From positions 1 through 64,000 of the forward strand of contig JAFSNB010000031.1 of NCBI GenBank assembly GCA_017447625.1: a stretch of 64,000 nt of DNA. The letters are read 5' to 3'. Each line of letters opens with the position of its first letter. The stretch's first letter is position 1. This DNA comes from Bacteroidaceae bacterium. GTDB taxonomy: Bacteria > Bacteroidota > Bacteroidia > Bacteroidales > Bacteroidaceae. Made by a program: the position numbers and the translations under genes. This document shows positions 23,628-32,740 of the stretch, one piece after another. The notes under the pieces were generated by a model. The model saw only the letters and a program-made list of their open reading frames with translations, did not search any database and had not been told where the DNA came from.

Positions 23628-24098
23628 ATGAAGCATTATTCTACATTAGTAAAATACTCTTTACTCGCCTCTTTGGCGCTGACTTCTTGCCATGAGACTA
23701 TTGACCGTCAGGAAACTCAGGCAGGGGCTATGTTGAGCGAGGCACGCTCGTTATTGGCTAATAGCCAGTTCGGTGCCGCCCGTGACACGATTCTGTCTCT
23801 TCGCAAGCGTCATCCACAGGCCTTGTCCGTCCGTCGTGCCGCAATACTCACGTTAGACAGCGTGGAATTATTGGAGGCGCGTGACACCCTGGCACACTTG
23901 GATTCGGTTTTGGAACATGAACGCCAAGTGCTAAAGGGTCTCACTCCTATGGTTAATGGGGTTACAAACGAAACGTTTTACGAGCAGAAACGACGTGTAT
24001 ATCAGATAGAACAGCACCTCGACGAGCTATGCGCCAAAGTGAAGTTCTACATCCGCAAGATAGATATCGACTCGGAGAACGTTGAACAACCTATTTAA
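23628..24098 (+). CDS. Small lipoprotein of unknown function
   Basis: A 156-residue protein with a lipoprotein signal (SLLASLALTSC, acylated Cys at about 21). The mature part is helical and charged, with heptad-like leucines (LSEARSLLANSQ; LDSVLEHERQVL) that suggest a coiled-coil or TPR-like pair of helices. It is divergently transcribed from cca and has its own promoter. I do not recognise a named family; it resembles small Bacteroidales envelope proteins of unknown role. Confidence 0.8.
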   Translation: MKHYSTLVKYSLLASLALTSCHETIDRQETQAGAMLSEARSLLANSQFGAARDTILSLRKRHPQALSVRRAAILTLDSVELLEARDTLAHLDSVLEHERQVLKGLTPMVNGVTNETFYEQKRRVYQIEQHLDELCAKVKFYIRKIDIDSENVEQPI

Positions 24099-24100
24099 TT

Positions 24101-24170
24101 GACGATTTGACGATTTACAATTTGACGATTTAAATGTCAGCTGTCAATTATCAATTGTCAACTCGTCAAC
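24101..24170. repeat. Two short tandem repeats overlapping the end of the ABC ATPase gene
   Basis: GACGATTT-type units (24101-24131) are followed by TGTCAAT-type heptamers (24135-24170). The second array includes the stop codon at 24158 and the last codons of the ABC ATPase gene. Confidence 0.78.
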
Positions 24171-24868
24171 TGTCCAAAGTATTCGTTCAGTTCTGCGGTG
24201 GCAGAGCCTTCATTATTTTCCAGGTCTTTTATTACCCGGCCCTTCTCAAGAAGAAGAATGCGGGTAGATATGTCTGCCACGAAACTGAGGTTATGGCTGG
24301 AAATGAGCACCGTTGTGCCATATTCGCGATTCATCTGCTGAATAAGTCGGGCAACAAGAATCTGTGATGAGGGGTCAAGGTAATTGAACGGCTCATCGAG
24401 TATCAACACTTTCGGCTGTAGCATCATAGCTCCAATGATGCCGACTTTCTGACGGTTGCCTTCGGAGAAGTCCTTTAGGTATTTACGTGTGCCAAGAACT
24501 TCGCCGTGCATGAGCGGTTCGAATGGTTCGAGTCGGCGTTTCAGCGTTTCTTCGTCCATTCCGTATATGCGGGCTATGAAGGAGAAATATTCCTCAGGCG
24601 TAAGAAAATCCACAAGAAAACGTCCGTCGATGAACGAGCCTGTATATTGTTTCCACTGCTCGTCGCTTTCCACGCGGCGTCCGTCGCTCTCCACATATCC
24701 CTCTGTGGCTCCGATTACGTCCAGAATCAGACGCATAAGTGTGGTCTTGCCCGCACCGTTATTTCCTACGAGTCCGATGAGTTGTCCGGACTCCAGTGTC
24801 AGGTTGGGTATGTCGAGCACCGTCTGCTCACCATATACTTTCTTTAAGTCTGTTATCTTGATATTCAT
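24158..24868 (-). CDS. ABC transporter ATP-binding protein
   Basis: A 236-residue ABC ATPase. Walker A is GNNGAGKTTLM (about 32-42), the signature is degenerate (FSEGNRQKVGI), and Walker B is VLILDEPFNYLD with a following SSHN switch. I chose MNIKITDLKK at 24868; the ORF opens at 24880, but those four extra codons lie in a CATTGAA repeat. It follows the DUF5687-type membrane protein, probably its permease partner in an ABC-2-like exporter. The substrate is unknown. The C-terminus FGQLTS is encoded by repeat DNA. Confidence 0.92.
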   Translation of the reverse strand: MNIKITDLKKVYGEQTVLDIPNLTLESGQLIGLVGNNGAGKTTLMRLILDVIGATEGYVESDGRRVESDEQWKQYTGSFIDGRFLVDFLTPEEYFSFIARIYGMDEETLKRRLEPFEPLMHGEVLGTRKYLKDFSEGNRQKVGIIGAMMLQPKVLILDEPFNYLDPSSQILVARLIQQMNREYGTTVLISSHNLSFVADISTRILLLEKGRVIKDLENNEGSATAELNEYFGQLTS

Positions 24869-24870
24869 AT

Positions 24871-24894
24871 CATTGAACATTGAACATTGAACAT
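24871..24894. repeat. CATTGAA heptamer repeat, 3 units
   Basis: Three perfect CATTGAA units plus CATT, directly upstream of the likely start of the ABC ATPase gene. Confidence 0.8.
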
Positions 24895-24928
24895 TTTTCG
24901 CCTTCGTTCAACAGTACGTGAACATTTT

Positions 24929-24957
24929 ATCCCCCACCGGGGGATTATAGGGGGCTC
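24929..24957. repeat. GC-rich palindromic repeat element
   Basis: ATCCCCC and GGGGGAT around an ACC centre, followed by TATAGGGGGCTC. It is nearly identical to 10362-10389 and abuts the stop of the DUF5687-type gene. Confidence 0.8.
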
Positions 24958-26376
24958 TTACTGACAGTATCTCTCCATGTGTTCGTGCCTCTTGGAAATC
25001 CAGCGGTTGGCCAACCATCGCAATGAAGGGCGATACAGAGCCACGCCAACAAGTCCGATGCCGGCAAATATAGCGTCAGCCACTAACGGCTTAAGCAAAA
25101 TAGTTGCTACTGTGTACAGTATCACAGGAATAAACACAAGCAGGCCATATAGGTTCACGCCCTTGTTTGCCCCCTGATAGTTGAAGAACGCAGAAGAGAA
25201 CAAATCTACTCGCGTGGCCAGCAGACATGTGGGCATCATCATCAGGTTCTGGGCAAAAGCCACAAACAGAAGCAGTGAGAGCAGGCGTGTAAGCGAGAGA
25301 CCGAACCAGAACAGAGCCGGAACCAGAAACAGCGCCATCGCGGAAGTCAGTATCAACATGAAATAGAACTTACGGCGCAACAACTGCTCTATGGAATATG
25401 GCTTGGTCCATAGACCGTGGAAATAATTGGCCTCGATGCCGAACACCCACTGTCCGAGAAACAGCGACGGCCAGCACAAAGCGAAGTATATACCGATATT
25501 CAGTCCGCCGAAATCCTGTTGGATTGTCAGGGACTGCTGTTGGTAGGCCTGAAAAAGGAACAGGGCGGAAATCAGCAGTATAGGAAGGCGGAAGCGTTTG
25601 CTGCGCCACACCCCTAAATATTCGGTGCTGAACAGGGTTATCTCCCCTATGCGCCGCGCCTTTTCTGTATGTGCCGTGTGTTCGTCGTATGCTCTCATTC
25701 GTCCGAAATAGCGGTAGAGGAGCCAAAGAAGCAGTACGTCAATAGCAGCAACCAAAGCGATGGCTGCAGGTGCCAACCAAGACAGCGACACACCGCCCTC
25801 ATGTGCATATATTCCTAAGGCTGCAACGATGCCACCCAACACATTCTTCGCAAGGAAATAGAATATCAGGCCTGCCCACAGCGGCAGAGTATATTGGTTT
25901 CCTGGAGCCTTGTGTATGTCTGTAACCAGCCAAGCAAGCATCTGCGACTGCAACGCCACGAGGAGCGTAGCCGTGAGAGCCACCCCGAAGGGAAGAACGG
26001 CAAAACTGAAGATGGCTGTAAGCAACGGCATCATCCAGTTCCAATAGTCTATGAGCGTGGTCAAGGCTGTAAATTGGCTCCACGCTTTGCCCGGAACGGG
26101 CTTGGTGCGCAGACAGTCGTCCATTATTGGGGCTGAGTCGTTGAACATCACCTTCATCATCATGTCTGGCAGAATCAATATGGCGGAGATAATCTGGATA
26201 AAGAACCATGTGTTATACTGTGCAGCAAAATTGCGCAGCATATCTGCCATTGCGATGATAACGGCGACCATCACAATCAGCATCCAAATCATGAAATAGG
26301 CCATTGTCAGCACACGCGCCCAACGGAACTGACGGCGCTGCTGCAAGAACCACAAGTGTAATAATTCCTTTAACAT
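24958..26376 (-). CDS. DUF5687-like multi-spanning membrane protein (ABC permease candidate)
   Basis: A 472-residue integral membrane protein with about ten hydrophobic segments and few charged loops. MLKELLHLWFLQQRR at the start and the overall layout resemble the DUF5687 family of Bacteroidetes, which pairs with an ABC ATPase. The start at 26376 is preferred over the longer frame (26424) because the extra 16 residues overlap the promoter-like sequence. The downstream gene encodes an ABC ATPase on the same strand, separated by 89 bp of repeats. Confidence 0.85.
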   Translation of the reverse strand: MLKELLHLWFLQQRRQFRWARVLTMAYFMIWMLIVMVAVIIAMADMLRNFAAQYNTWFFIQIISAILILPDMMMKVMFNDSAPIMDDCLRTKPVPGKAWSQFTALTTLIDYWNWMMPLLTAIFSFAVLPFGVALTATLLVALQSQMLAWLVTDIHKAPGNQYTLPLWAGLIFYFLAKNVLGGIVAALGIYAHEGGVSLSWLAPAAIALVAAIDVLLLWLLYRYFGRMRAYDEHTAHTEKARRIGEITLFSTEYLGVWRSKRFRLPILLISALFLFQAYQQQSLTIQQDFGGLNIGIYFALCWPSLFLGQWVFGIEANYFHGLWTKPYSIEQLLRRKFYFMLILTSAMALFLVPALFWFGLSLTRLLSLLLFVAFAQNLMMMPTCLLATRVDLFSSAFFNYQGANKGVNLYGLLVFIPVILYTVATILLKPLVADAIFAGIGLVGVALYRPSLRWLANRWISKRHEHMERYCQ

Positions 26377-26381
26377 GGGTG

Positions 26382-26389
26382 CAAATGTA
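26382..26389 (-). promoter_or_regulatory. Probable -7 element for the DUF5687-type gene
   Basis: TACATTTG on the minus strand, only 6 nt before the chosen start, implying a near-leaderless transcript. It would support the shorter start or an even later one. Confidence 0.4.
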
Positions 26390-26432
26390 CGCTTTTTATA
26401 CGATAAACGAGCACAAACAGGCAATTATTTTG

Positions 26433-26440
26433 TATCTTTG
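26433..26440 (+). promoter_or_regulatory. -7 element for the UPF1-like helicase
   Basis: TATCTTTG ends 20 nt before the ATG at 26460, arguing that the true start is 26460 and not the upstream ATG at 26304. Confidence 0.65.
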
Positions 26441-26459
26441 CCGCCAAAATGAGAATAAT

Positions 26460-28427
26460 ATGACTACAGAGTCGCCAATAACCCTGCTTACACGCCAGCG
26501 CGCCCTCCTTCAGGCAGAGTATGCATACGAGAAAGAGGAATTCCGCCGCCTTACGGAGGCAACGGGAATAGACAAGAAGGTGAAGCGCGGATTAGCGTGG
26601 TATCCGATTTCAGTCGGACATGCTTACCGCAATTCGCTTGACCAGTTGGTTGTGGAGTTGAGGGACCCTTCTCGCAGTTCCGAGGCAACCCTTTCCTCAC
26701 GGATTGGTGATGAAGGTGAGACCGAGTCCCAGTTCGAGCCGGGCAAACCCGTATGTTTCTTTTCGCAGGATGCATCGGGAGACTTTCGCGGCACTGGCGG
26801 TATGCTTCATTATTATAAGTTCGTGGCTCAGGTCTGTTATGTTGAGGCTGACCGGATGGTCGTGGCGTTACCAGATGGCGATGCGTTGGAACAGATACGT
26901 GATGCAGACCGCCTCGGCGTGCAGCTGTATCTTGACGAATACACCTACCGTCTGATGTTCGAGGCTCTGGACCGTGTTATTCAGGCGAAGAGCGGCAGAC
27001 TGGCCGAGTTGCGCGAGATATTCCACTCTACGGCTCCGACTGGCAAGTTCACCTTCAATCCCGTGCGTTTCCCATGGCTTAACACATCTCAGCAGGCGGC
27101 TGTGAACGAAGTTCTGTGGGCAAAGGATGTAGCTGTTGTTCACGGCCCTCCGGGAACGGGCAAGACCACAACTCTCGTTGAAGCCATCTACGAGACCTTA
27201 CGGCGTGAGAATCAGGTGCTGGTGTGTGCGCAGTCGAACATGGCTGTTGACTGGATTGCAGAGAAACTGACTGACAGGGGTGTGTCGGTGTTACGTATTG
27301 GCAACCCCACCCGCGTGACGGATAAAATGCTCTCTTTCACTTACGAACGCCGGTTTGAAAATCACCCGCTCTACGACCAGTTGTGGGCCGTTCGCAAGGC
27401 TATACGGGACATCTACGCCTCAAAGAGCGGCAGCAGCGACAGTCGTCATCAGAAGATTGCACGCCTGCGCGACCGGGCTACAGAACTGGAATATACCATA
27501 CGTGAGGCTATTTTCTCGGACACCAAGGTCGTGGCCTGCACGCTAACCGGTTCGGCAAATCATCTGCTTGACGGGATGAAATTCGGAACCCTCTTTATCG
27601 ACGAGGCTGCTCAGGCACTGGAAGCCGCCTGTTGGATAGCTATACAGAAGGTGCACCGTGTCATTCTGGCAGGCGACCACCGACAACTCCCACCCACCAT
27701 CAAAAGTCCGGAGGCGATGCGTGGCGGTCTCGACCGCACCCTAATGCAGTATATCGTAGAACAGAAACCGCAAGCAGTCAGTCTCTTACGTGTCCAGTAC
27801 CGCATGGCGGACGATATTATGCAGTTCCCCAACCGTGAGTTCTATGACGGTATGCTTATCAGCGCTCCTGAAGTGAAATACAGAGGAATACTAGATTGGG
27901 ACACAGCGGTAGAGTGGAAACCCTCTTCCCTACCCGTTTCTGTGAATGAAGGCCTTGCAGACAGGACAGGAGAAGAGTCTGGAGGAGCTGGTTCCTTTTC
28001 ATACTTTAATGTCGCCGAGGCACAACAGACCCTGCAGACCCTGCATGACTACTTCGAGCGAATCGGAAAAGAGCGGATTATGGAAGAGCGGATAGATGTC
28101 GGCATAATCTCTCCGTACAAAGGGCAGGTGAGTCTGCTGCGAAGGATGCTGAGGCAGGACAAATACTGGAAACCCTACCGTTCGCTCATAACTGTAAACA
28201 CCGTAGATGGTTTCCAAGGTCAGGAGCGTGATGTCATCGTCATCAGTCTTGTCCGCAGCAATGAAGAGGGGAACATCGGTTTTCTGCGCGACCTACGCCG
28301 TATGAACGTAGCCATCACACGTGCACGCATGAAACTTATAATAATAGGTGACCGCACTACCCTCTGCCGTCACCCCTTCTACCGTCATCTTGCAGAATAC
28401 GTTGACAGTATATCCACAGGACACTGA
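26460..28427 (+). CDS. UPF1/IGHMBP2-like superfamily 1 helicase
   Basis: A 655-residue DNA/RNA helicase. An N-terminal beta-rich region (about 40-170) precedes the RecA-like domains. Walker A is GPPGTGKT (229-236), and Walker B is FIDEAAQALEAACW. Motif III is AGDHRQLPPT, and the C-terminal motifs are VNTVDGFQGQERDVIVISLVRSN and RMNVAITRARM. These are hallmarks of the UPF1-like group. The frame is open from 26304, but that extension overlaps the divergent gene's 5' end and the promoter. The cellular role in bacteria is not established. Confidence 0.94.
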   Translation: MTTESPITLLTRQRALLQAEYAYEKEEFRRLTEATGIDKKVKRGLAWYPISVGHAYRNSLDQLVVELRDPSRSSEATLSSRIGDEGETESQFEPGKPVCFFSQDASGDFRGTGGMLHYYKFVAQVCYVEADRMVVALPDGDALEQIRDADRLGVQLYLDEYTYRLMFEALDRVIQAKSGRLAELREIFHSTAPTGKFTFNPVRFPWLNTSQQAAVNEVLWAKDVAVVHGPPGTGKTTTLVEAIYETLRRENQVLVCAQSNMAVDWIAEKLTDRGVSVLRIGNPTRVTDKMLSFTYERRFENHPLYDQLWAVRKAIRDIYASKSGSSDSRHQKIARLRDRATELEYTIREAIFSDTKVVACTLTGSANHLLDGMKFGTLFIDEAAQALEAACWIAIQKVHRVILAGDHRQLPPTIKSPEAMRGGLDRTLMQYIVEQKPQAVSLLRVQYRMADDIMQFPNREFYDGMLISAPEVKYRGILDWDTAVEWKPSSLPVSVNEGLADRTGEESGGAGSFSYFNVAEAQQTLQTLHDYFERIGKERIMEERIDVGIISPYKGQVSLLRRMLRQDKYWKPYRSLITVNTVDGFQGQERDVIVISLVRSNEEGNIGFLRDLRRMNVAITRARMKLIIIGDRTTLCRHPFYRHLAEYVDSISTGH

Positions 28428-28442
28428 CCATCCCCATCCAAC

Positions 28443-28477
28443 TGTCAATTGTCAACTGTCAATTGTCAATTATCAGC
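28443..28477. repeat. TGTCAAT heptamer repeat, 5 units
   Basis: TGTCAAT, TGTCAAC, TGTCAAT, TGTCAAT, TATCAGC fill the gap between two convergent genes and end at the stop codon of the B3/4 protein. Confidence 0.82.
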
Positions 28478-29146
28478 TCAAAACTTAATAAGTTTCCCTC
28501 CGTCGCTCTCCGCATATTTTCTGAGCAGTTGTTGGATGAACTCTGCGCAGGCGACGGTCTGGGAGATGTTGCCGTCGTATCCGTTCACGATGGCAAGCAG
28601 GCGACGGCTTTCAAGAGTCAGTTTTGTACGCTCGTGGTCACTGGTGGGAGTTCCTATGCCACCGATGGCATCGCGAAAGACCGGCAGTCCTGCGATGTTG
28701 AGCGGTCCGCGACCTATGCCCTCGTACGGTTCACCCTCTCGCCCGATGCCAAGCGTGAGCGTGTCGCCCTGGATGCGGTCGGCATCGAAGCCACCGATGC
28801 TGTACCCGTATGCTATAGAAGCCAGGTTAATGAGATCCACCACCGTGCTCACACGATACAAGTCTTTTCCTTGCAGCGTTCGACGCACCAAAGCCTCACC
28901 GCTGGGGCGATAGCGTGAAGGATCCTTTCCACAACGGCGGTAGGCGGTTCTGGTAGCCTCAATAGACGGCATCTCCTTTATGGAATCTATGGTGTAGCGC
29001 GAGCGATAGTCTGCAATGAAGGCATCTATCTCCTGCCATAGCTCAGTATTAGTCTCCGTGTTCCGTATGTCAGCCAGTACAGCACATCCGACATATTCGG
29101 GACACAGTTCACCAAGCTCTGGTCCAACCTGGATATTAAAGCTCAT
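28478..29146 (-). CDS. B3/4 (PheT-like) domain protein
   Basis: A 222-residue stand-alone version of the B3/B4 domain found in the phenylalanyl-tRNA synthetase beta chain. The core carries ATRTAYRRCGKDPSRYRPS, LVRRTLQGKDLYRVSTVVDLINLAS and IGGFDADRIQGD. Stand-alone B3/4 proteins are suspected to bind or edit aminoacyl-tRNA, but the role is not settled. It starts 12 bp after the C10 protease gene, so it is probably cotranscribed with it. Confidence 0.88.
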   Translation of the reverse strand: MSFNIQVGPELGELCPEYVGCAVLADIRNTETNTELWQEIDAFIADYRSRYTIDSIKEMPSIEATRTAYRRCGKDPSRYRPSGEALVRRTLQGKDLYRVSTVVDLINLASIAYGYSIGGFDADRIQGDTLTLGIGREGEPYEGIGRGPLNIAGLPVFRDAIGGIGTPTSDHERTKLTLESRRLLAIVNGYDGNISQTVACAEFIQQLLRKYAESDGGKLIKF

Positions 29147-29158
29147 AACGGAGAAAGG

Positions 29159-30862
29159 TTACCGCACAATGCGGCGGCTGCCATTGGCATCACTTACAAC
29201 GAGTACACCTCGGGCTGGCACTTCCCATAGGTTAAAGGAGCGTGTGGGAGCCACATATACCTGACGGCCTGAGAGATCATAAACGCGGGTGAGACCGTCA
29301 TCCTTGGTTGCGGCAAGAGAACGGACGGCGCTGGTGTTACCAGCAACGATAGGAACTTGGACGGGGCCGGTGATGGTGGCATTGCCATCGGCACCGATGG
29401 TCACATCGTAAGCGATTTCGCCGCCAGGACACAATAATGAGCGCCAACGTATGTCGCGGTCATCACGCACTCCGAAGCTCATGCGATAGGTGTGTCCAAC
29501 TTTCAGGTCTGCAACATCATAAAAATAGATGATGCTATCACCCCAAACGCCATAGCCACTCCCTATTGTGTCACGGTCAGTCTCAGCTACGACCCACTCA
29601 GAGTCGTCTGTGAGATCGATGGCAAAAAGGCCTAAGTCGCCAATAAAAGAAGAAGAGTTAAAGTTGGCAAATCCAGCCGGGATGTCAATCTGTATGCACT
29701 TCTGTACATTGTAACCCTGTTCCTCATTCACGTAAGGTTCGTATCTGAAGGCATAGCCAACGCTGTCATTCAAAGTGGTTATCCAACCGTGAACATAGTC
29801 AGTAGGAAGCGGCTCGGTTCGTATTCCAAAGGTCATATCCTGCCCTTCAGTGAAAGAGCCCATGGGGGAGTCAAAAATGTCAATGGCAAAGAAGCCGTTA
29901 GCTTCGCCATTCCAGCCCCAGTTTACATAAACAAGTCCGTCAGCATCTATACCAGATAACACGAATGCGTGTCCACCATTCTTGGGATCACTGCCTCCAT
30001 AGAGTATGGGTGAGCCTTTCTGGATTTCAGAGTAGATTATGTCGTACCACTCGTCATTGCTCATGTTCAAACGATCCAAATACTTAACACACTGCTCAGG
30101 GTATTTGAAGTGGTTTACAAGTGCAGCTCCAGACAGATAATTGTATGTTCCACTACCATCTTTTTCATAACTCATACAGGTCGCATATCCACAGTCCACC
30201 ATGAGTTGACCAATGCGCTTGCCTGCAATCAGAGATGAGGATCCATAGCTGTCGGAATAATTCCATGTGTACGTACTATTTACGGTTGCCGTCTTATCAG
30301 CTCCCTTGACTTTATAATCACTTTCAAAAGAAGCGCTGGCCGGATATTTGAAAACATTCATGCACTGAGCCAAAGCGGTAGCAACACAGCCTACGGGACA
30401 ATGTTCGCCATCAACCGTCGGAGTCAGCAAGTTGTAAGGAGAGCCCTGCCCCCATTTCGTTGTAACGAAGTTGGCCACAGGGCTGAACTTTGCAGCGCGA
30501 CGAGCTACAGGAGCCTGGTCGCTCTTGGCCAGACGCCTTTCCATCAGGCTGAGGCACCACTGCATATCAGTTGGCATACGCTCAACATCCAAACGAGTGT
30601 CGCCGTAAGCAAGCACGGGCTGTACATTCTCGTTCTTTGCCACAATAACAAAGCCGTCGGCCACAGTGGAGCTGTAAATATTATATTCCTTGGTCTGCTG
30701 CAAACAGCGGACTGCCGGAGCCTTATCATTGCCAAAAGTGGCTTTCACGCCTGCGGTCTGCAGACGTGAGGCAGCAATTGCCATCATATCAGCCTCGCTA
30801 CGCTGTGCGAAGGTTGAAACACAGCAGAGTGTGAGGAACAAGGAGTAGAGAATCTTCTTCAT
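29159..30862 (-). CDS. C10 family (streptopain-like) secreted cysteine protease
   Basis: A 567-residue exported protease. The signal peptide ends near VSTFAQ (20). A propeptide of about 110 residues contains FVIVAKNENVQPVLAYG, typical of streptopain-type pro-regions. The catalytic Cys159 is in CPVGCVATALAQC and His298 in NGGHAFVLSGI, with the conserved YVNWGWNG just after. The C-terminal 200 residues are beta-rich and end in a module with VYDLSGRQVYV and ARGVLVVSDANGSRRIVR, which looks like a type IX secretion sorting domain. It has its own promoter and lies just downstream of the SusCD-lipoprotein genes. Confidence 0.94.
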   Translation of the reverse strand: MKKILYSLFLTLCCVSTFAQRSEADMMAIAASRLQTAGVKATFGNDKAPAVRCLQQTKEYNIYSSTVADGFVIVAKNENVQPVLAYGDTRLDVERMPTDMQWCLSLMERRLAKSDQAPVARRAAKFSPVANFVTTKWGQGSPYNLLTPTVDGEHCPVGCVATALAQCMNVFKYPASASFESDYKVKGADKTATVNSTYTWNYSDSYGSSSLIAGKRIGQLMVDCGYATCMSYEKDGSGTYNYLSGAALVNHFKYPEQCVKYLDRLNMSNDEWYDIIYSEIQKGSPILYGGSDPKNGGHAFVLSGIDADGLVYVNWGWNGEANGFFAIDIFDSPMGSFTEGQDMTFGIRTEPLPTDYVHGWITTLNDSVGYAFRYEPYVNEEQGYNVQKCIQIDIPAGFANFNSSSFIGDLGLFAIDLTDDSEWVVAETDRDTIGSGYGVWGDSIIYFYDVADLKVGHTYRMSFGVRDDRDIRWRSLLCPGGEIAYDVTIGADGNATITGPVQVPIVAGNTSAVRSLAATKDDGLTRVYDLSGRQVYVAPTRSFNLWEVPARGVLVVSDANGSRRIVR

Positions 30863-30890
30863 AAAACAATATAATTCTAATTAGCGGGCG

Positions 30891-30922
30891 CAAAGGTAAG
30901 ACAAATTTTGCAGGTGACCAAA
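30891..30922 (-). promoter_or_regulatory. Promoter of the C10 protease gene
   Basis: TACCTTTG (30898-30891) with TTTG 20 nt upstream (30922-30919), 28 nt before the start. Confidence 0.75.
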
Positions 30923-30931
30923 AAGATTAAC

Positions 30932-30965
30932 AAAAAAGTACCGAACCTCACTTGAGGCCCGGTAC
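30932..30965 (-). terminator. Intrinsic terminator after the SusCD-lipoprotein genes
   Basis: GTACCG and CGGTAC arms (30938-30943, 30960-30965) enclose a second CCTC-AAGT-GAGG stem joined through G-T pairs, followed on the minus strand by six T. A second perfect 7-bp hairpin lies at 30981-30997. Confidence 0.85.
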
Positions 30966-31011
30966 CTTGAGATAGTATGCTGACGCTAAGAGCGTCAATG
31001 AACTATATGAC

Positions 31012-32694
31012 TCAAAGCTTATGACCCGGAAGAATCACTCTGCGGTAATCCTTACGTACAGCTACTCTGCCAGGAGCCTTATGAGCACTAAACTTCTTGA
31101 CCTCACCTCCAGGAACAGGAGTGGGCTCAACACTGCGTGTCAACTTCTCATCTACAGTGCCATAGTTAATAGCCTCATAGTATGAATAAGTTTTCGTATC
31201 ATATCCAAGAGTAACGAAGGTAATGTTCAGAATAACCTCATCATCTGAGAATGAGCAGTCAGAGTTGTTGATGCGGGCATAGATGGGATTCAGACCATCT
31301 GAACGACCTATCTCCTGGTAGGTGTAATCCTCCTTAAAGTCTGCGTGCAGAGACAGACGGCCGTTCTTCACGAAGAAGAGAAGGTCGTAACCCTCGGCGT
31401 ATGGGCTGGACAGGAGATACGGAGTACCATATTTTGCCTCAAAAATGCTGTCGCAGGCATCAGTCGTGGTCTGGCATACACCTCTGTAGAGATCAGCTGT
31501 CTCAGCAGCATCTGAACGCTTTGAAGCGAATGTGCCGGTATAAACCTTTTCCCAATCGAAGTCATCCTCAAGGGTAGCCTCATACTTGGTATTGGCAGCA
31601 TACTCATCGGGATCAATAATCAATTTAAACGCTCCATTTGTGTTAGCGTAACGGTCATAGGTTCCCTTGTAATTGACCATACCGATGGCGAAGGACTCTG
31701 CGGGGAAGGTAATTGCACCGTTCTCATACTTACCGTATTCCTGCATTGCATCAGACTCACGTCCTGCGTTGTGGAAGTAGCCGGCATAGTTGCGAACGAA
31801 GATCATTCCATAGCCCCAATCCAAACCAAGGTCGAAGTCATACGGATTCATAAATACTTTATCCGGGTTGGATGCATCAATGACCATGTAATAATCCTTT
31901 GTGTCGTCCCAGTCGCCCGGGTCATTGTAAGGATAACCTTCACCGTATGCATTCTTAATACGGAAGATGCCAGGAATATCATCGCGCTGTTCAACTTCAA
32001 CATAATATGTCGGAGTTCCAACACCGTAATATGCGCCAATGAAGTCATCTGTATATTCGGCATAACCGGGAACTTTCTGGCCTTCATAATTGATATAACC
32101 AGCAGGATTCCACTTAACACGTGTCAGAGTGAAAGATGCAGAAATCTCAGCGCTGTAGGAAGACACGAAGCGTGTGTCTGTTATAGCGTACTGAACGGTG
32201 TATGTAGTACCGACTTCTGCTTTGGGGAAAGAAATGGTATATTCAGCATCCCATGCACCTGCCTCAAACTTTGCAGATGAGATAGTAAAGATAGTGTCTG
32301 CACCACCTGTGATGGTGATGGGAACCTCAATGGCAGGCAATTCATTATTGCTGTTTGTAGTGACGAATTCATTGTACAAGCTATCGATTCGTGCGCTATC
32401 TGCAGCTGTCTTCGCAATGGTGGTGTCCTCAAGCTGTTTGTTGACACGCTCCAATTCAGCCTCGAGCTTCTTCGTGAGCTCAGGATTACGACGGGTCATG
32501 TGGAGTGTGACAACTGTAGTGTCAGTCGGGTCAAGTTCAAACGCTTTATCCTTTTCAAGGAAAGACACCACAGCATAGTCGGCACTGGAGTCCCACTCGC
32601 CCGGAGCAACGACTTCATCATCGCTGCTGCACGACGCAAATGTCATAGTAGCACATGCGACCAGCATTGTGTATTTATAGAAATTCTTTATCAT
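31012..32694 (-). CDS. Surface lipoprotein of the SusCD locus
   Basis: A 560-residue lipoprotein with lipobox ATMTFASC (Cys at about 21) followed by SSDDE, an acidic run typical of lipoproteins exported to the Bacteroidetes cell surface. Residues 70-115 form a charged helix (TKKLEAELERVNKQLEDTT), which would stand away from the beta-rich remainder. The rest is aromatic-rich beta structure. It takes the place of SusE/SusF-type proteins directly after SusD (46 bp), so it likely helps bind the substrate. I recognise no named domain. Confidence 0.85.
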   Translation of the reverse strand: MIKNFYKYTMLVACATMTFASCSSDDEVVAPGEWDSSADYAVVSFLEKDKAFELDPTDTTVVTLHMTRRNPELTKKLEAELERVNKQLEDTTIAKTAADSARIDSLYNEFVTTNSNNELPAIEVPITITGGADTIFTISSAKFEAGAWDAEYTISFPKAEVGTTYTVQYAITDTRFVSSYSAEISASFTLTRVKWNPAGYINYEGQKVPGYAEYTDDFIGAYYGVGTPTYYVEVEQRDDIPGIFRIKNAYGEGYPYNDPGDWDDTKDYYMVIDASNPDKVFMNPYDFDLGLDWGYGMIFVRNYAGYFHNAGRESDAMQEYGKYENGAITFPAESFAIGMVNYKGTYDRYANTNGAFKLIIDPDEYAANTKYEATLEDDFDWEKVYTGTFASKRSDAAETADLYRGVCQTTTDACDSIFEAKYGTPYLLSSPYAEGYDLLFFVKNGRLSLHADFKEDYTYQEIGRSDGLNPIYARINNSDCSFSDDEVILNITFVTLGYDTKTYSYYEAINYGTVDEKLTRSVEPTPVPGGEVKKFSAHKAPGRVAVRKDYRRVILPGHKL

Positions 32695-32740
32695 AGTTGT
32701 ATGACTTGAATGTTAATTAAAATTGTAATGAAGTAGTTGC

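Noticed and set aside
26304..26459. Upstream start for the UPF1-like helicase
   Set aside because: It overlaps the divergent gene and the -7 element at 26433-26440; the domain begins after 26460.
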